A DNA stretch of 64,000 nt, taken from the NCBI GenBank assembly GCA_965214115.1, contig CBDCAU010000009.1, positions 62,001 through 126,000 of the forward strand, in the 5' to 3' direction. Source of the DNA: Owenweeksia sp965214115. GTDB lineage: Bacteria > Bacteroidota > Bacteroidia > Flavobacteriales > Schleiferiaceae. The notes beneath the pieces are model-generated. The model did no database searches. It was not told the origin of the DNA and saw only the letters and a list, made by a program, of their open reading frames with translations. Shown here piece by piece: positions 1 to 8,336 of this stretch (positions within the stretch are counted from its first letter, which is position 1; each line of letters begins with the position of its first letter). The position numbers were made by a program, and so were the translations under genes.

Positions 1-140
1 AGAAAGAGGAGACTTCTGATCAAAAAGAAGAGAAACCCGACGACCAAAAAGACGAGCCGAAAGCCGAGAAAAAAGACGAATCTTCCGACGACAAGCAAGA
101 AGGCGGCGACCAAAAGGAGGACGACAAAAAAGGCGAGTAA
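1..140 (+). CDS. rpsP: 30S ribosomal protein S16, C-terminal end (partial)
   Basis: The window opens inside an open frame whose codons begin at base 3 and stop with TAA at 138-140. The visible 45 residues are almost wholly Lys, Glu, Asp, Gln and Ser, a low-complexity charged tail. Bacteroidota S16 proteins often carry such an acidic/basic extension, and rpsP commonly lies directly before rimM. The conserved S16 core is outside the window, so the name rests on position and composition. Only 3 bases separate its stop from the rimM start, suggesting co-transcription. Confidence 0.6.
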   Translation, partial: KEETSDQKEEKPDDQKDEPKAEKKDESSDDKQEGGDQKEDDKKGE

Positions 141-143
141 ACC

Positions 144-674
144 TTGCTAAAAGAAGATTGCTTCCAACTGGGCCACATCAGTCGCAAGCACGGCACGGCC
201 GGCGAAGTGATAGCCGTTTTTGATACGGATTTTCCGGAAAACTATACAAATTTGGAATCCTTTTTCCTTGATTTTCAAGGGGAATTGATTCCTTTTTTTG
301 TTATGGAAATCGCCCAAAATTCCAAAGGGCATTTTATATTAAAATTAGAAGATGTCGATTTTGAAGAAGCCGGAAAACTCATCGGTCGCGAACTCTTTCT
401 TCCCTTAAAAATTTTGCCCCCCCTTTCAGGGAAAAATTTTTATTTCCACGAAGTCGTGGGTTTTCAAATGTTGGATTCGGAGGCGGGTTTGATCGGGATT
501 TGCAAAGATGTTTTGGACAACGGCCCGCAACCGATTTTCAAGATTTTGGACGGCGAAACCGAAATCCTCGTGCCGGCGGTGGACGAATTCATCGAAAAAA
601 TAGACCGTAAAAATGGAGAAATCCATCTGAATTTGCCGGACGGATTGTTGGAAATTTACCGTGATGGCGCTTGA
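144..674 (+). CDS. rimM: Ribosome maturation factor RimM
   Basis: 176 residues, the usual RimM length. The start is TTG, chosen because the next residues (LKEDCFQLGHISRKHGTAGE) match the conserved RimM opening. The N-terminal half is the RimM barrel and the C-terminal half, from about residue 95, is the PRC-barrel region (the FYFHEVVGF stretch and the LVPAVDEFIEKID stretch). RimM binds S19 and assists processing and assembly of the 30S head in the cytoplasm. It lies 3 bases after the S16 tail, and its last 11 bases overlap the next gene, so the run is probably one operon. No Shine-Dalgarno sequence is visible, as usual in this phylum. Confidence 0.93.
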   Translation: MLKEDCFQLGHISRKHGTAGEVIAVFDTDFPENYTNLESFFLDFQGELIPFFVMEIAQNSKGHFILKLEDVDFEEAGKLIGRELFLPLKILPPLSGKNFYFHEVVGFQMLDSEAGLIGICKDVLDNGPQPIFKILDGETEILVPAVDEFIEKIDRKNGEIHLNLPDGLLEIYRDGA

Positions 675-1365
675 GCCGTTCCGATTCCGACAGTTCGAAA
701 TCGCCCACGAAAAATCGGCGCACAAAGTGGGAACGGACGGCATTTTGCTCGGCGCGTGGGCAGATTTTCAAAATCCCAAAACCCTGTTGGACGTTGGCTC
801 CGGCAGCGGTTTGATTGCTTTGATGCTCGCGCAAAGATTTCCCGAAGCGCAAATTTTCGGGATTGAAAAAGAGCAAGATTCTTTCAAGCAATCTTTGGAA
901 AACGTGACAAATTCTCCCTTTTCAGAACGAGTTCAAATTTTCGAGGGTGATTTTTTGGGATTTGATTTCCCGTTGAAATTCGATGGGGTCGTGAGCAATC
1001 CGCCTTTTTATAAAAACGCCCTTTCATCCAAAAACGAAAAACGCGACGGCGCGCGGCACGAAACGAGTTTGCCGCAATTTTCTTTGTTGGAAAAAGCACT
1101 GCAACTGCTAAACGAAGATGGGAAAATCGCTCTGATTTTACCCAAAACGGAGGGGGAGAATTTGATTCGAGAAAGCGAAGGTTTATCTATTTTTCTTTCA
1201 CGCAACACGGAAATTAAACCGTTTGAAAACCAGCTCACCAACCGGCTTTTGCTGGAATTTTCCAAAAAACCCGCGCCCTTGATTTTGGGTAGCTTATTTT
1301 TAAAAAATGAAAATAACGAACGCAGTAAATCGTATCGTGAGATGACGCAGGAATTTTACCTCTGA
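664..1365 (+). CDS. trmN6: tRNA1(Val) (adenine(37)-N6)-methyltransferase-like protein (TrmN6/YfiC family)
   Basis: 233 residues from the ATG at 664; a GTG at 661 would add one Met. The S-adenosylmethionine motif I DVGSGSG is at residues 43-49 and the N6-adenine catalytic motif NPPF at 112-115. The opening (FRFRQFEIAHEKSAHKVGTD) is characteristic of the YfiC/TrmN6 family, which methylates A37 of tRNA1(Val). The gene overlaps the end of rimM by 11 bases, placing it in a translation-related operon. The family assignment is firm; the exact tRNA substrate is inferred. Confidence 0.85.
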   Translation: MALEPFRFRQFEIAHEKSAHKVGTDGILLGAWADFQNPKTLLDVGSGSGLIALMLAQRFPEAQIFGIEKEQDSFKQSLENVTNSPFSERVQIFEGDFLGFDFPLKFDGVVSNPPFYKNALSSKNEKRDGARHETSLPQFSLLEKALQLLNEDGKIALILPKTEGENLIRESEGLSIFLSRNTEIKPFENQLTNRLLLEFSKKPAPLILGSLFLKNENNERSKSYREMTQEFYL

Positions 1366-1370
1366 TTTTT

Positions 1371-2441
1371 TTGGAAAAACAAATCTACATCCACGTTGGC
1401 CCCGGCAAAACGGGCAGTTCCGCCTTACAAAAAGCGTTGTTGGAAAATCGCGCTTTTTTGAAAGAAAACGGTGTTTGGTATCCTGAACATTCCATCGAAA
1501 AAAGTGGCATTAGTTATGGCAATTCCGATTGTATTTTTAGCAAAAATTCCAATGAAAAATATACGGTAGATGCCGCTAAAATTGAAAAACTAAAAAAGAC
1601 ATTTGAAGATTCGGATTTTCAGAAATTGTTTTTATCATCCGAAACCTTTTTTTTAGAGCTTTCTGCTTTACGAAAAGCCTTTCCAAAAGCCATTTTCATT
1701 TTTTATCTGCGCGACACTTTGGCGGATATGCAATCTTCCTACAATCAAAGTGTGAAACGTCACGGGAACACCGAACCGCTGCAAATCTTGAAACGGCCTT
1801 CGTTCGGCGTGTTCCGTCTTTTAGAAAAATACTTAGAAACGTTTTGTGCAGAGCATTTTGAGATGCGCTACTATCATCCAAAGTGTTTTGTGGGCGGTTC
1901 TATTTTTTCGGATGTGTTGTCCGCCATTGATGTTCCTATTCCTAAAAATTTCACCGTTGAAAAAATCAATCCCTCTTATTCTTTTTTAGCGTTGGAATTT
2001 CGGCGTTTTGCGAATGGTTTAAATTTAGGAAATTATGCGAGCCAAAAATTGGATACTATTTTACAAAAACATCTAAATCCTAACTCCCATTATTCATTAA
2101 TTCCCGTAAAAATTTATTCCAAATTTCGTGCAGATACTTTGGAAGAATTTTCGAGTCTTTTGGAAAAATATAATTTTGAAAATCGAAAGGAATTTTTAGA
2201 ACATATTAAAAGCGAAAAACCAAAGCCTTTTCGGGAGCAACGACTTTCACCAAAAGAGAGTGAGGAAATTGTCCATTTTTTGAAAAAAGAAAATGAAGGA
2301 TTGTTGGGGTTTTTGAAATCTAAAATAGCACGCTCGCAAATAGGAAATGAAATGGGGAAAGTGGTTTTGGGATTACAGATAAATAGGTTTTCAACCTTTT
2401 TCTTCAATGTCAAAAGACAGTTGCACGAAATCCTTCACTAA
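1371..2441 (+). CDS. Sulfotransferase-like protein
   Basis: 356 residues starting at TTG, 5 bases after the previous stop. Residues 5-20 (IYIHVGPGKTGSSALQ) look like the 5'-phosphosulfate-binding loop of PAPS sulfotransferases, and the region near residues 109-124 (FYLRDTLADMQSSYNQ) resembles the 3'-phosphate-binding Arg/Ser motif. This suggests transfer of sulfate from PAPS to a glycan or other acceptor, but the acceptor cannot be told. No signal peptide is seen, so it is probably cytoplasmic. Base composition is a little more AT-rich than the genes before it, so it may be a later addition to the operon. Confidence 0.6.
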   Translation: MEKQIYIHVGPGKTGSSALQKALLENRAFLKENGVWYPEHSIEKSGISYGNSDCIFSKNSNEKYTVDAAKIEKLKKTFEDSDFQKLFLSSETFFLELSALRKAFPKAIFIFYLRDTLADMQSSYNQSVKRHGNTEPLQILKRPSFGVFRLLEKYLETFCAEHFEMRYYHPKCFVGGSIFSDVLSAIDVPIPKNFTVEKINPSYSFLALEFRRFANGLNLGNYASQKLDTILQKHLNPNSHYSLIPVKIYSKFRADTLEEFSSLLEKYNFENRKEFLEHIKSEKPKPFREQRLSPKESEEIVHFLKKENEGLLGFLKSKIARSQIGNEMGKVVLGLQINRFSTFFFNVKRQLHEILH

Positions 2442-2468
2442 TTTTCTTGGGAGGTTTTTTTTCCATTT

Positions 2469-2509
2469 AACCACGTTATTTGAAAGTTAAACTTTCAAAT
2501 AACGTGGTT
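2469..2509. terminator. Perfect 20-bp inverted repeat with a one-base centre between convergent genes
   Basis: Two perfectly complementary 20-base arms (AACCACGTTATTTGAAAGTT and its reverse complement) flank one A. It lies between the ends of the sulfotransferase-like gene and the convergent saccharopine dehydrogenase-family gene. It has no clean T tract, so it may be a bidirectional terminator, a protein-binding palindrome or a repeat element. Confidence 0.6.
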
Positions 2510-2531
2510 GATTTTCGTAAATGTTTGAAAA

Positions 2532-3878
2532 TCAATACCCCTGAAATTCCACCACTTTCTCTTGAAATTCAATTCCGTAATCCGCCAACTCGGCCAGCAT
2601 CGGTTCGTAAATTTCTTTGGAAATCGGGATTTGGACGCCGGGCGTGGAAATGTTGCCGTTCAGCACATTTTTGGCGGCGATGGCCACCGGTAATCCCACG
2701 GTGCGCGCCATTGCCGTGTCGTGTGCGTCTTTTCCCAAAACCACCATTGATGATTCGCGCATTTTTTTCTCGTTGCCGATTTTATAACCAAATTTATGAT
2801 ACATCACAATCATATCTTTATCGTCTTTTTTTAATGACCATTTTTGCTCCAAAATATGCTGTAAAATCTGCGCGGGACTGGCGTTTTTCAAGCCAATCTT
2901 CTTCTCCGAAAAAATACCCAGCCATTCCAGTTTTTCCATTAAATTTGAATCTTGCGGAATGTTCAAATAATATTTCAGTTTTAGTTCCACCGAATCAGTG
3001 GGATTGTAAGCGAGAAAGGTATTGGTAAAAGCACGAAAAGTCATATTTTCTGAATGCTCCAACGTGTAGCTATCGTCGGTCATTCCCAATTGCACGAAAA
3101 CGTCCCAAGCGCGGCAAAAACTGGGGCGGCGCAAAGTGCCTCGGTAAATGGTGTGGATATTTTCCAAGCCGTAAACGGAGCGGTAGCGCAGCGAATCGCG
3201 GTTGGCGTAGCCTTCGAATCGGCCATAATTTTCGATGTCGATAAATTCGGTGCGGCGGAAAAGCTGGTGATAGGGAATGTATTTGTACTGGCCTTCCTGA
3301 ATAAACTTGACCGCGCCGCCCGCCCCCGCCAGCACTACGTTTCGCGGGTTCCAAGTGAATTTGTAGTTCCACGGGTTGTCGTCATCTTCGGGGGCAACGA
3401 GGCCGCCGGTAAAACTTTCGAACAGCAACATTTCGCCGCCCTCTTCGGCGATTTCGTCCAGCACCTTTTTGGCGCTCAGGTGGTCGATGCCGGGGTCCAC
3501 GCCGATTTCGTTGATAAAGATGCAGCCCTTCTTTTTCGCCTCTTCGTCCAGTGCTTTCATTTCGTCAGAAACGTAAGAAGCGGTGACCATATTTTTGCCA
3601 AAGAGCAAACAGTCTTTGGCGATTTCGGGGTGCATTGAAGCGGGCAACATACTGATGGTCAGGTCATTTTGCGCGACCAATGCACGGCGTTCTTCCACTT
3701 CGGCTACGTCTAGTTGCACGGCTTCCAAGCGCGGGTGCTTTCCTGAATTTTGCTGTACAAATTCCGGTGAACGGTCGGCCACGGTGATTTGCCAATCTTC
3801 TTTTTGGGCGTTCGTTTTCAAGTATTCAATCAAGCTGAAAGTGGAGCGGCCCGCGCCCAAAACGAGGATGTTTTTCAT
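2532..3878 (-). CDS. Saccharopine dehydrogenase family protein
   Basis: 448 residues from the ATG at 3878; an upstream extension to 3914 lacks family features. The N terminus MKNILVLGAGRSTFSLIEYL is a Rossmann dinucleotide-binding start, and the C-terminal two thirds match the saccharopine dehydrogenase/reductase substrate domain, with a GVDPGIDHL stretch near residue 125. The family catalyses NAD(P)-dependent steps linking lysine and glutamate/alpha-aminoadipate metabolism; Bacteroidota members probably act in lysine degradation. It is divergent from the DUF4476 gene, with a 62-base shared upstream region. Confidence 0.85.
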   Translation of the reverse strand: MKNILVLGAGRSTFSLIEYLKTNAQKEDWQITVADRSPEFVQQNSGKHPRLEAVQLDVAEVEERRALVAQNDLTISMLPASMHPEIAKDCLLFGKNMVTASYVSDEMKALDEEAKKKGCIFINEIGVDPGIDHLSAKKVLDEIAEEGGEMLLFESFTGGLVAPEDDDNPWNYKFTWNPRNVVLAGAGGAVKFIQEGQYKYIPYHQLFRRTEFIDIENYGRFEGYANRDSLRYRSVYGLENIHTIYRGTLRRPSFCRAWDVFVQLGMTDDSYTLEHSENMTFRAFTNTFLAYNPTDSVELKLKYYLNIPQDSNLMEKLEWLGIFSEKKIGLKNASPAQILQHILEQKWSLKKDDKDMIVMYHKFGYKIGNEKKMRESSMVVLGKDAHDTAMARTVGLPVAIAAKNVLNGNISTPGVQIPISKEIYEPMLAELADYGIEFQEKVVEFQGY

Positions 3879-3940
3879 AGGGGCGAAAATAGCGCGGAAG
3901 GTTGCGCGACCCAACCGTTTGCTACTTTCGCGGCAGGTTT

Positions 3941-4732
3941 ATGCGAACGTTTTTATTCACAATTTTTCTGATCGGGACATTGGCCCACGCGCAAGTTGGC
4001 CTCACCATTTTGGACGAAACCGAGCGCGGGTTTTCGCTGGGCGTGAATGGTTTTTTGCAAAATGGCACGCCGCTCAAACATCTGCACATCAACGGATTGG
4101 ACACGATTCCAACCGTTTTGACCGTTTGGCAGGATTCGGTGAATTATTTTGAAAAGACGATTCATTTTCACCAAAAAGGCGATTATAAATATGTGCTGAC
4201 CGAAAACTCGCGGGGCACTTTGCAGTTGCGCTACCGAGGCGAGGGCGAGCCGCCGACCGGCGCGGTGAAAATGAAAGTGGCGCGGGTGCTGAAAATGGAA
4301 GAACAGATGGTTTTTTTAGAAAAACCAAAAAAAGAAGTGTCTAAAATCATCAAACCCCAAGAACAAAAACCAGCGGAAAATTTACCTGAAAAAATAGATA
4401 CAATCAAAGTAAAAATTGCAGCCGAAAAACCACCTGAACCGATAAAAATTTCTCCCCAAGAACGTTTCGCCAATTTCATTCAAAAAATGAAAGAAACGGA
4501 TTTAGAATTTGAACGGTTGAACCAAAGTTTGGAGTATTCAAAAAAATACGACTTTTCCATAGAAGAAATGGCAGAAGTTTTGAAGGTTTTAAAATATGAC
4601 AATACGCGGCTGCAATTTTTGCGGGCAGTAATTCCTCAAAAGGAAAAATGGGACGGGGCGACAGTCTTGTATGAGGCATTGGATTATGAGGTGAGTCGGG
4701 AGAGTTTGCGGGGAATGTTGGGGGAAAATTAA
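3941..4732 (+). CDS. Secreted DUF4476 domain protein
   Basis: 263 residues from the ATG at 3941, which begins a clear signal peptide (MRTFLFTIFLIGTLAHAQ). The middle region (about residues 115-165) is Lys/Glu/Pro-rich and probably disordered. The C-terminal 90 residues carry the DUF4476 pattern of short helices, with motifs like FERLNQSLEYSKKYDFS and LKYDNTRLQFLRAVIP. DUF4476 proteins are exported proteins of Bacteroidota without a known function. A TACTTTCG box at 3923-3930 could be a degenerate -7 promoter element. Confidence 0.7.
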   Translation: MRTFLFTIFLIGTLAHAQVGLTILDETERGFSLGVNGFLQNGTPLKHLHINGLDTIPTVLTVWQDSVNYFEKTIHFHQKGDYKYVLTENSRGTLQLRYRGEGEPPTGAVKMKVARVLKMEEQMVFLEKPKKEVSKIIKPQEQKPAENLPEKIDTIKVKIAAEKPPEPIKISPQERFANFIQKMKETDLEFERLNQSLEYSKKYDFSIEEMAEVLKVLKYDNTRLQFLRAVIPQKEKWDGATVLYEALDYEVSRESLRGMLGEN

Positions 4733-4749
4733 ACCTGTCCGTCTTCTTG

Positions 4750-4891
4750 TATTGAACCGTGGCTTTAGCCCGGTTTATTTTGCGCCCCCTTTCATCGGCT
4801 TTATCCAAATTTTCGAGTCGGAATGGGTTGCGCTAAAGCGCCATATCGGTCACGATAATTCCTATCGCCGGGCTAAAGCCACGGCGCAATA
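4750..4891. repeat. Inverted-repeat element of the GGCTAAAGCC family
   Basis: Arms at 4750-4773 and 4868-4891 are complementary over 24 bases with about two mismatches, enclosing another GCGCTAAAGCGC palindrome. The same core recurs around 53080-53240. It fills the 200-base gap before the DUF423 gene. Confidence 0.65.
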
Positions 4892-4934
4892 CCAAACACA
4901 TAGACTTAAAATTTCACTAAGAAATATTTTAAAA

Positions 4935-5333
4935 ATGAAAACAGAAACCCTTCTAAAAACCGCCGCCATTCTTGGCCTCACCGCCGTCATTTTTGGCGCG
5001 ATGGGCGCGCACGCTTTGGAGGCAAAAATTTCGCCCGACAGTTTGGAGAGTTTCAAAACGGGGGTACGCTACCAGATGTGGCACGCGCTGGCGCTTTTGG
5101 CGGTGGCGGCCATCCCGTTGAAATTCAAATATTTGAAAGGGCTTTTTTGGTGCTGGCTGCTGGGCGTCCTGCTTTTTTCGGGGAGTATTTATTTGCTGGC
5201 CACGCGGGAAATCACGGGACTGGAAGTGGGATTTTTGGGACCGGTGACGCCAGTGGGTGGGCTAATGTTAATTATAGGCTGGGTTCTGCTGGCGTTTTTT
5301 GCCAAAGGGCCCGCGCAGGAAAATGCCGAGTGA
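4935..5333 (+). CDS. DUF423 family small membrane protein
   Basis: 132 residues with four hydrophobic segments (about 8-28, 47-63, 69-90 and 102-122). The start GAMGAHALE and the RYQMWHALALL stretch near residue 45 are hallmarks of DUF423 (YgdD-type) inner-membrane proteins, whose function is unknown. The last 66 bases overlap, on the other strand, the end of the outer-membrane-type gene at 5268-6056. The 3' 135 bases are duplicated at 7215-7349. Confidence 0.88.
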   Translation: MKTETLLKTAAILGLTAVIFGAMGAHALEAKISPDSLESFKTGVRYQMWHALALLAVAAIPLKFKYLKGLFWCWLLGVLLFSGSIYLLATREITGLEVGFLGPVTPVGGLMLIIGWVLLAFFAKGPAQENAE

Positions 5334-6056
5334 AGCCGTAAAAACATTGCCTTCTTTATAGGAAAAGTCGGATTCGATGTTTTTGGGGGCGTAGAAAAAG
5401 CTTTCGTTGGATGTCCATTTGCTGCCTGAGATTTCGTAGGCCAAGTGTACCTGAAAAAACAACCTTCGTTTGGTATCGTATTGAAAGATTAAACCCGAAA
5501 CAAAGTAAGGGTGAAATTGAAATTCGACAACGGTACTGCCTGAATATATTATATCTTCTCGACCACTACTTTCGTCAACTACAGATGCCGAAAATTCAAG
5601 TTCGCCAGATTGTCCTGAAAATAATCCGAAGGGAAAGCTGATACCCCCCCCTACTTTTGGGGAAATTGAGAATCTCTCTACTATTCTAATTGGATAAGAA
5701 AGTGTGGTCTGATAACGTAAAACAGGCAATTCAAAAGCCGATATTCTCGGTGCCCCAACGTTTTCATTTATCTGCGCCTCCAATCCCATTAAAACCACCT
5801 TTGCCTGGAACTGATGATTCCATTGAATCTTGGTGAAATGCTTTATATAATGTAACGAAATCCCTGGCGCGGCAGAGGTATAGGATTTCACCTCGGGCAA
5901 CAATGCTGGATTTTCAAATTGAAAGCCAGAGTTGGAAGCAGCTATACTAGATAACCCGAAAGAATTCGATGAATGGGTAACAGTTTGGGCAGGTAACTGC
6001 ATTACCCACCCAAACTGTAAAATTGTTAAAATCAATGTTCTCACCAATTTAGCCAT
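5268..6056 (-). CDS. Outer-membrane-type protein, paralogue 1
   Basis: 262 residues with a signal peptide (MAKLVRTLILTILQ onward, cleavage near LPAQ). The rest alternates short amphipathic strands rich in aromatic residues, and the C terminus contains repeated strand-like segments, fitting an outer-membrane barrel. It resembles PorP/SprF-like or other small barrels only in general pattern, so no family is claimed. Its start overlaps the end of the lipoprotein gene by 16 bases (co-transcribed on the minus strand), and its 3' end overlaps DUF423 convergently. A close paralogue lies at 7284-8103. Confidence 0.65.
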   Translation of the reverse strand: MAKLVRTLILTILQFGWVMQLPAQTVTHSSNSFGLSSIAASNSGFQFENPALLPEVKSYTSAAPGISLHYIKHFTKIQWNHQFQAKVVLMGLEAQINENVGAPRISAFELPVLRYQTTLSYPIRIVERFSISPKVGGGISFPFGLFSGQSGELEFSASVVDESSGREDIIYSGSTVVEFQFHPYFVSGLIFQYDTKRRLFFQVHLAYEISGSKWTSNESFFYAPKNIESDFSYKEGNVFTASLGIFLRGPFGKKRQQNPAYN

Positions 6057-7015
6057 CCTAAATATGATAAGTTGAAAGAGCTACAGGTGTGATATCCGTT
6101 CATTTTGTATTTAGAGGTTTCATAAAAAAATTGCCCACCAATTACCCTTCGAGCGACCACGCTCTTACCTTTCTTGGAGTCATATTTATAAGCAAATAGG
6201 AAGAAAGATTCGCAGTCATCACCTAAGGCAGAAACCTCGCCTTGCACTCTTGCCGAAATGGTAGTTCTGTACTTTTTGTACTTCCCTTTTTTTCGCTTAT
6301 AGGACTTTGTTTTCGCGACAACTTCAGACCCCCAAGGCCGCCAGCCTATTCCTACTTTTACTTTCGCCGCTCGCGAACCTGAGCTACTATACTTCCAGCG
6401 CGTTCGACTAACCCCTTCACGGCAATTTGCAGTATTGGTTTTGGCTAAATAATTAATTCCACTTAACGTGGCAAAATCATAGCTTTCACTCGAAATCTTA
6501 ACTTCTGAATTTTCGTTAAGAAACACTCTTTCGAAAATATCTATCACAGAATGGTCATCTGGGTCAGGTGCTGCGGTATCTCCATTCGCTAACCACGTTA
6601 GTTCCTCACCATCAATCTTCTCAAAGAGAGAGTTGAAGCCAGGGAGGTTGTCTAAGAACATATACAGCACATCGTTCTCATCAAAACCTACCCCTTCTTC
6701 AATTACCTCAATTTCATCATCCGTCCGGTTAGGGTAGGTGGCATCAAAAAGAGCTAAATAGCGATCCTGCTCATCTTCCAAGCATTGGCGTAAATCAAGA
6801 AAATGCTGATTGTCTGTGAACACAAGTTTTCCGTTTGATACAGTCAGCGAATTTATCAAATTTCCGCATCCCAGCGTGAAGCTGGTGTTCTCCCACAATG
6901 TGGGGTCGTAATCCACCTCGCCGTTTTTAAGGGAGGGGTTGGTCAAAGTTTCTTCCTCCTTGGAGCAAGAAACGGCGATAGCGAAGGCCATCATCAAAAG
7001 TGTAAACTTTTTCAT
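6041..7015 (-). CDS. Uncharacterised lipoprotein
   Basis: 324 residues beginning MKKFTLLMMAFAIAVSCSKEEE, a lipoprotein signal peptide with the acylated Cys at 17 followed by an acidic stretch that is compatible with surface lipoprotein export in Bacteroidota. The N-terminal two thirds are acidic; the C-terminal third from about residue 215 is rich in Lys, Arg and Tyr (KTKSYKRKKGKYKKYRTT). I recognise no domain. It is translationally coupled to the barrel paralogue 1 gene, suggesting a joint cell-surface role. It has no copy in duplication unit B, so it was either gained in unit A or lost from unit B. Confidence 0.6.
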   Translation of the reverse strand: MKKFTLLMMAFAIAVSCSKEEETLTNPSLKNGEVDYDPTLWENTSFTLGCGNLINSLTVSNGKLVFTDNQHFLDLRQCLEDEQDRYLALFDATYPNRTDDEIEVIEEGVGFDENDVLYMFLDNLPGFNSLFEKIDGEELTWLANGDTAAPDPDDHSVIDIFERVFLNENSEVKISSESYDFATLSGINYLAKTNTANCREGVSRTRWKYSSSGSRAAKVKVGIGWRPWGSEVVAKTKSYKRKKGKYKKYRTTISARVQGEVSALGDDCESFFLFAYKYDSKKGKSVVARRVIGGQFFYETSKYKMNGYHTCSSFNLSYLGWLNW

Positions 7016-7214
7016 TTTGGTATTAATTTTAAATTCGGGTCAAATCTACCCCCCCCCCGTGTTAAGCTATTGTTAAGCCAATATTATTTTTTATGCACTC
7101 CCTTGTTTTTTCAAATTTTTCTTTCATTTTAGGATGCGAACTTCCCTCACCGACAAATAAAACTGCTCAACTAAAGCCCGCCGCAGGGTTTAACAAGTGC
7201 CTTTATTTCCGTGA

Positions 7215-7349
7215 GCCACGCGGGAAATCACGGGGCTGGAAGTGGGATTCTTGGAGCCGATGACGCCAGTGGGTGGGCTACTGTTAATTATAGGCTGGGT
7301 TCTGCTGGCGTTTTATGCCAAAGGGCCCGCGCAGGAAAACGCCGAGTGA
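7215..7349 (+). pseudogene. Duplicated 3' fragment of the DUF423 gene
   Basis: 45 codons matching the end of the DUF423 gene (from ATREITGLEVG to QENAE and stop) with only about eight base differences. The frame and stop are intact but the first 88 codons are absent; the fragment begins directly after the flank copy at 7139-7212. It overlaps the 3' end of barrel paralogue 2, as in unit A, so it may persist merely because it encodes that protein's C terminus on the other strand. Confidence 0.8.
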
Positions 7350-8103
7350 GGCAGAGAAAACATTGCTGCCTTGATAGGAAAAATCAGATTCGATATTTTC
7401 AGGATAATAAGTGAGTTGGCCGTTGGTAGTCCAAGTGCTATTGGAAACGTTGTAGTCAAAGTGCGCTTGAAAAAACAGTCTTTTTTGGGTATCGTATTCT
7501 ATGATAATCCCCGAAAAAAACACAGGGTGAACCTTGGTTTCTATCTCCACGTTGCCCTCCAAAATGGTCTCCGACTGCCCGTCGTCCTCCGTGACTTCTA
7601 CACCAAAACCATAGCCCGATGTTTCATCGATATTGCCAATCAACAACCAAAAGTTGTTCAACGGAAAACCGACCCCCAACCCCAATTTTGGGCTGACGCT
7701 GAAATTTTCGCTCAACGGAATTTGATACGACAGCGAAGTTTGGTAGCGCAAAATACCAAGTTCAACAGGGGAAAGACGATCGGTGCCTATTTCTTCCGAC
7801 ACTTGGTACTCAAAACCTACCCGGGCGAGCTTGGCCTGCAGTTGATGATTCCAACGGAAATTTTCCAAATTTTTAACAAAATGGACGGCCACGCCCGGCG
7901 CGGCGGTGGAATACCCTTCGGCGAAAGGCAACAGTTTGTCGGCGTTTTCAAAATGAAACGCCGGACTGCCCGCTACTAAGAATGAAAAACCGAAAGCCGT
8001 TCCTTTTTTTTTGAAAATCAATCCGTTGGGGAGTTTGCGCGGAGGCTGTTTTGGTAAAATTTGCCAATGCGCAAATCGAAAAGAGAATTAGAGGGAAACG
8101 CAT
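7284..8103 (-). pseudogene. Outer-membrane-type protein, paralogue 2, frameshifted in an A9 tract
   Basis: An uninterrupted frame covers 7284-8021 (245 residues) and aligns along its length with barrel paralogue 1, including the identical C terminus KRQQNPAYN. It lacks a signal peptide. Upstream, an ATG at 8103 opens another frame encoding MRFPLILFSICALANFTKTA and SAQ, a good signal peptide. The two frames would join if the A9 tract (T9 on the plus strand, 8004-8012) had eight bases, and the joined protein would then align with paralogue 1 near its SFGLSS segment. This is an inactivating mutation, phase variation or a sequencing error. Confidence 0.7.
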
Positions 8104-8185
8104 AGCCGATGGAAATTTAGTGGGATTTTGCGCAACAAAGAAAAATTAAAAAACGAAGCGGCAAACCGAAACGCTTTATTTTAAA

Positions 8186-8260
8186 AACTTCCCTCACCGA
8201 TAAAAAAAAACCGCTCAACCAAAGCCCGCCGAACGGTTGAAAACCTGCCTCTATTTTCGC
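8186..8260. repeat. Flank repeat upstream of pckA (copy of 7139-7212)
   Basis: About 75 bases sharing AACTTCCCTCACCGA, GCTCAAC, AAAGCCCGCCG and a TATTT-CG end with 7139-7212. It marks the right end of duplication unit B and probably contains the pckA promoter (TATTTTCG, a near match to TAnnTTTG). Confidence 0.65.
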
Positions 8261-8336
8261 CGCCCACAAAAACTACTCACCAATGGAAATGGCTATTTTT
8301 GCACCCTCGAAACAAAAAGCGAAAATCTCAAGACGT

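Larger units (their letters stand above)
5199..7214. repeat. Tandem segmental duplication, unit A
   Basis: Unit A runs from inside the DUF423 gene through the first outer-membrane-type gene and the lipoprotein gene to a 74-base flank at 7139-7212. Unit B (7215-8260) repeats the DUF423 3' end, a paralogous barrel gene and the same flank (8186-8260), but lacks the lipoprotein gene. The junction at about 7214/7215 joins the copied pckA-upstream flank directly to the DUF423 fragment. Confidence 0.75.

Noticed and set aside
2480..3028. 182-codon plus-strand frame over the saccharopine dehydrogenase-family gene
   Set aside because: Mirror of the convergent gene and starts inside the palindrome; no family pattern.
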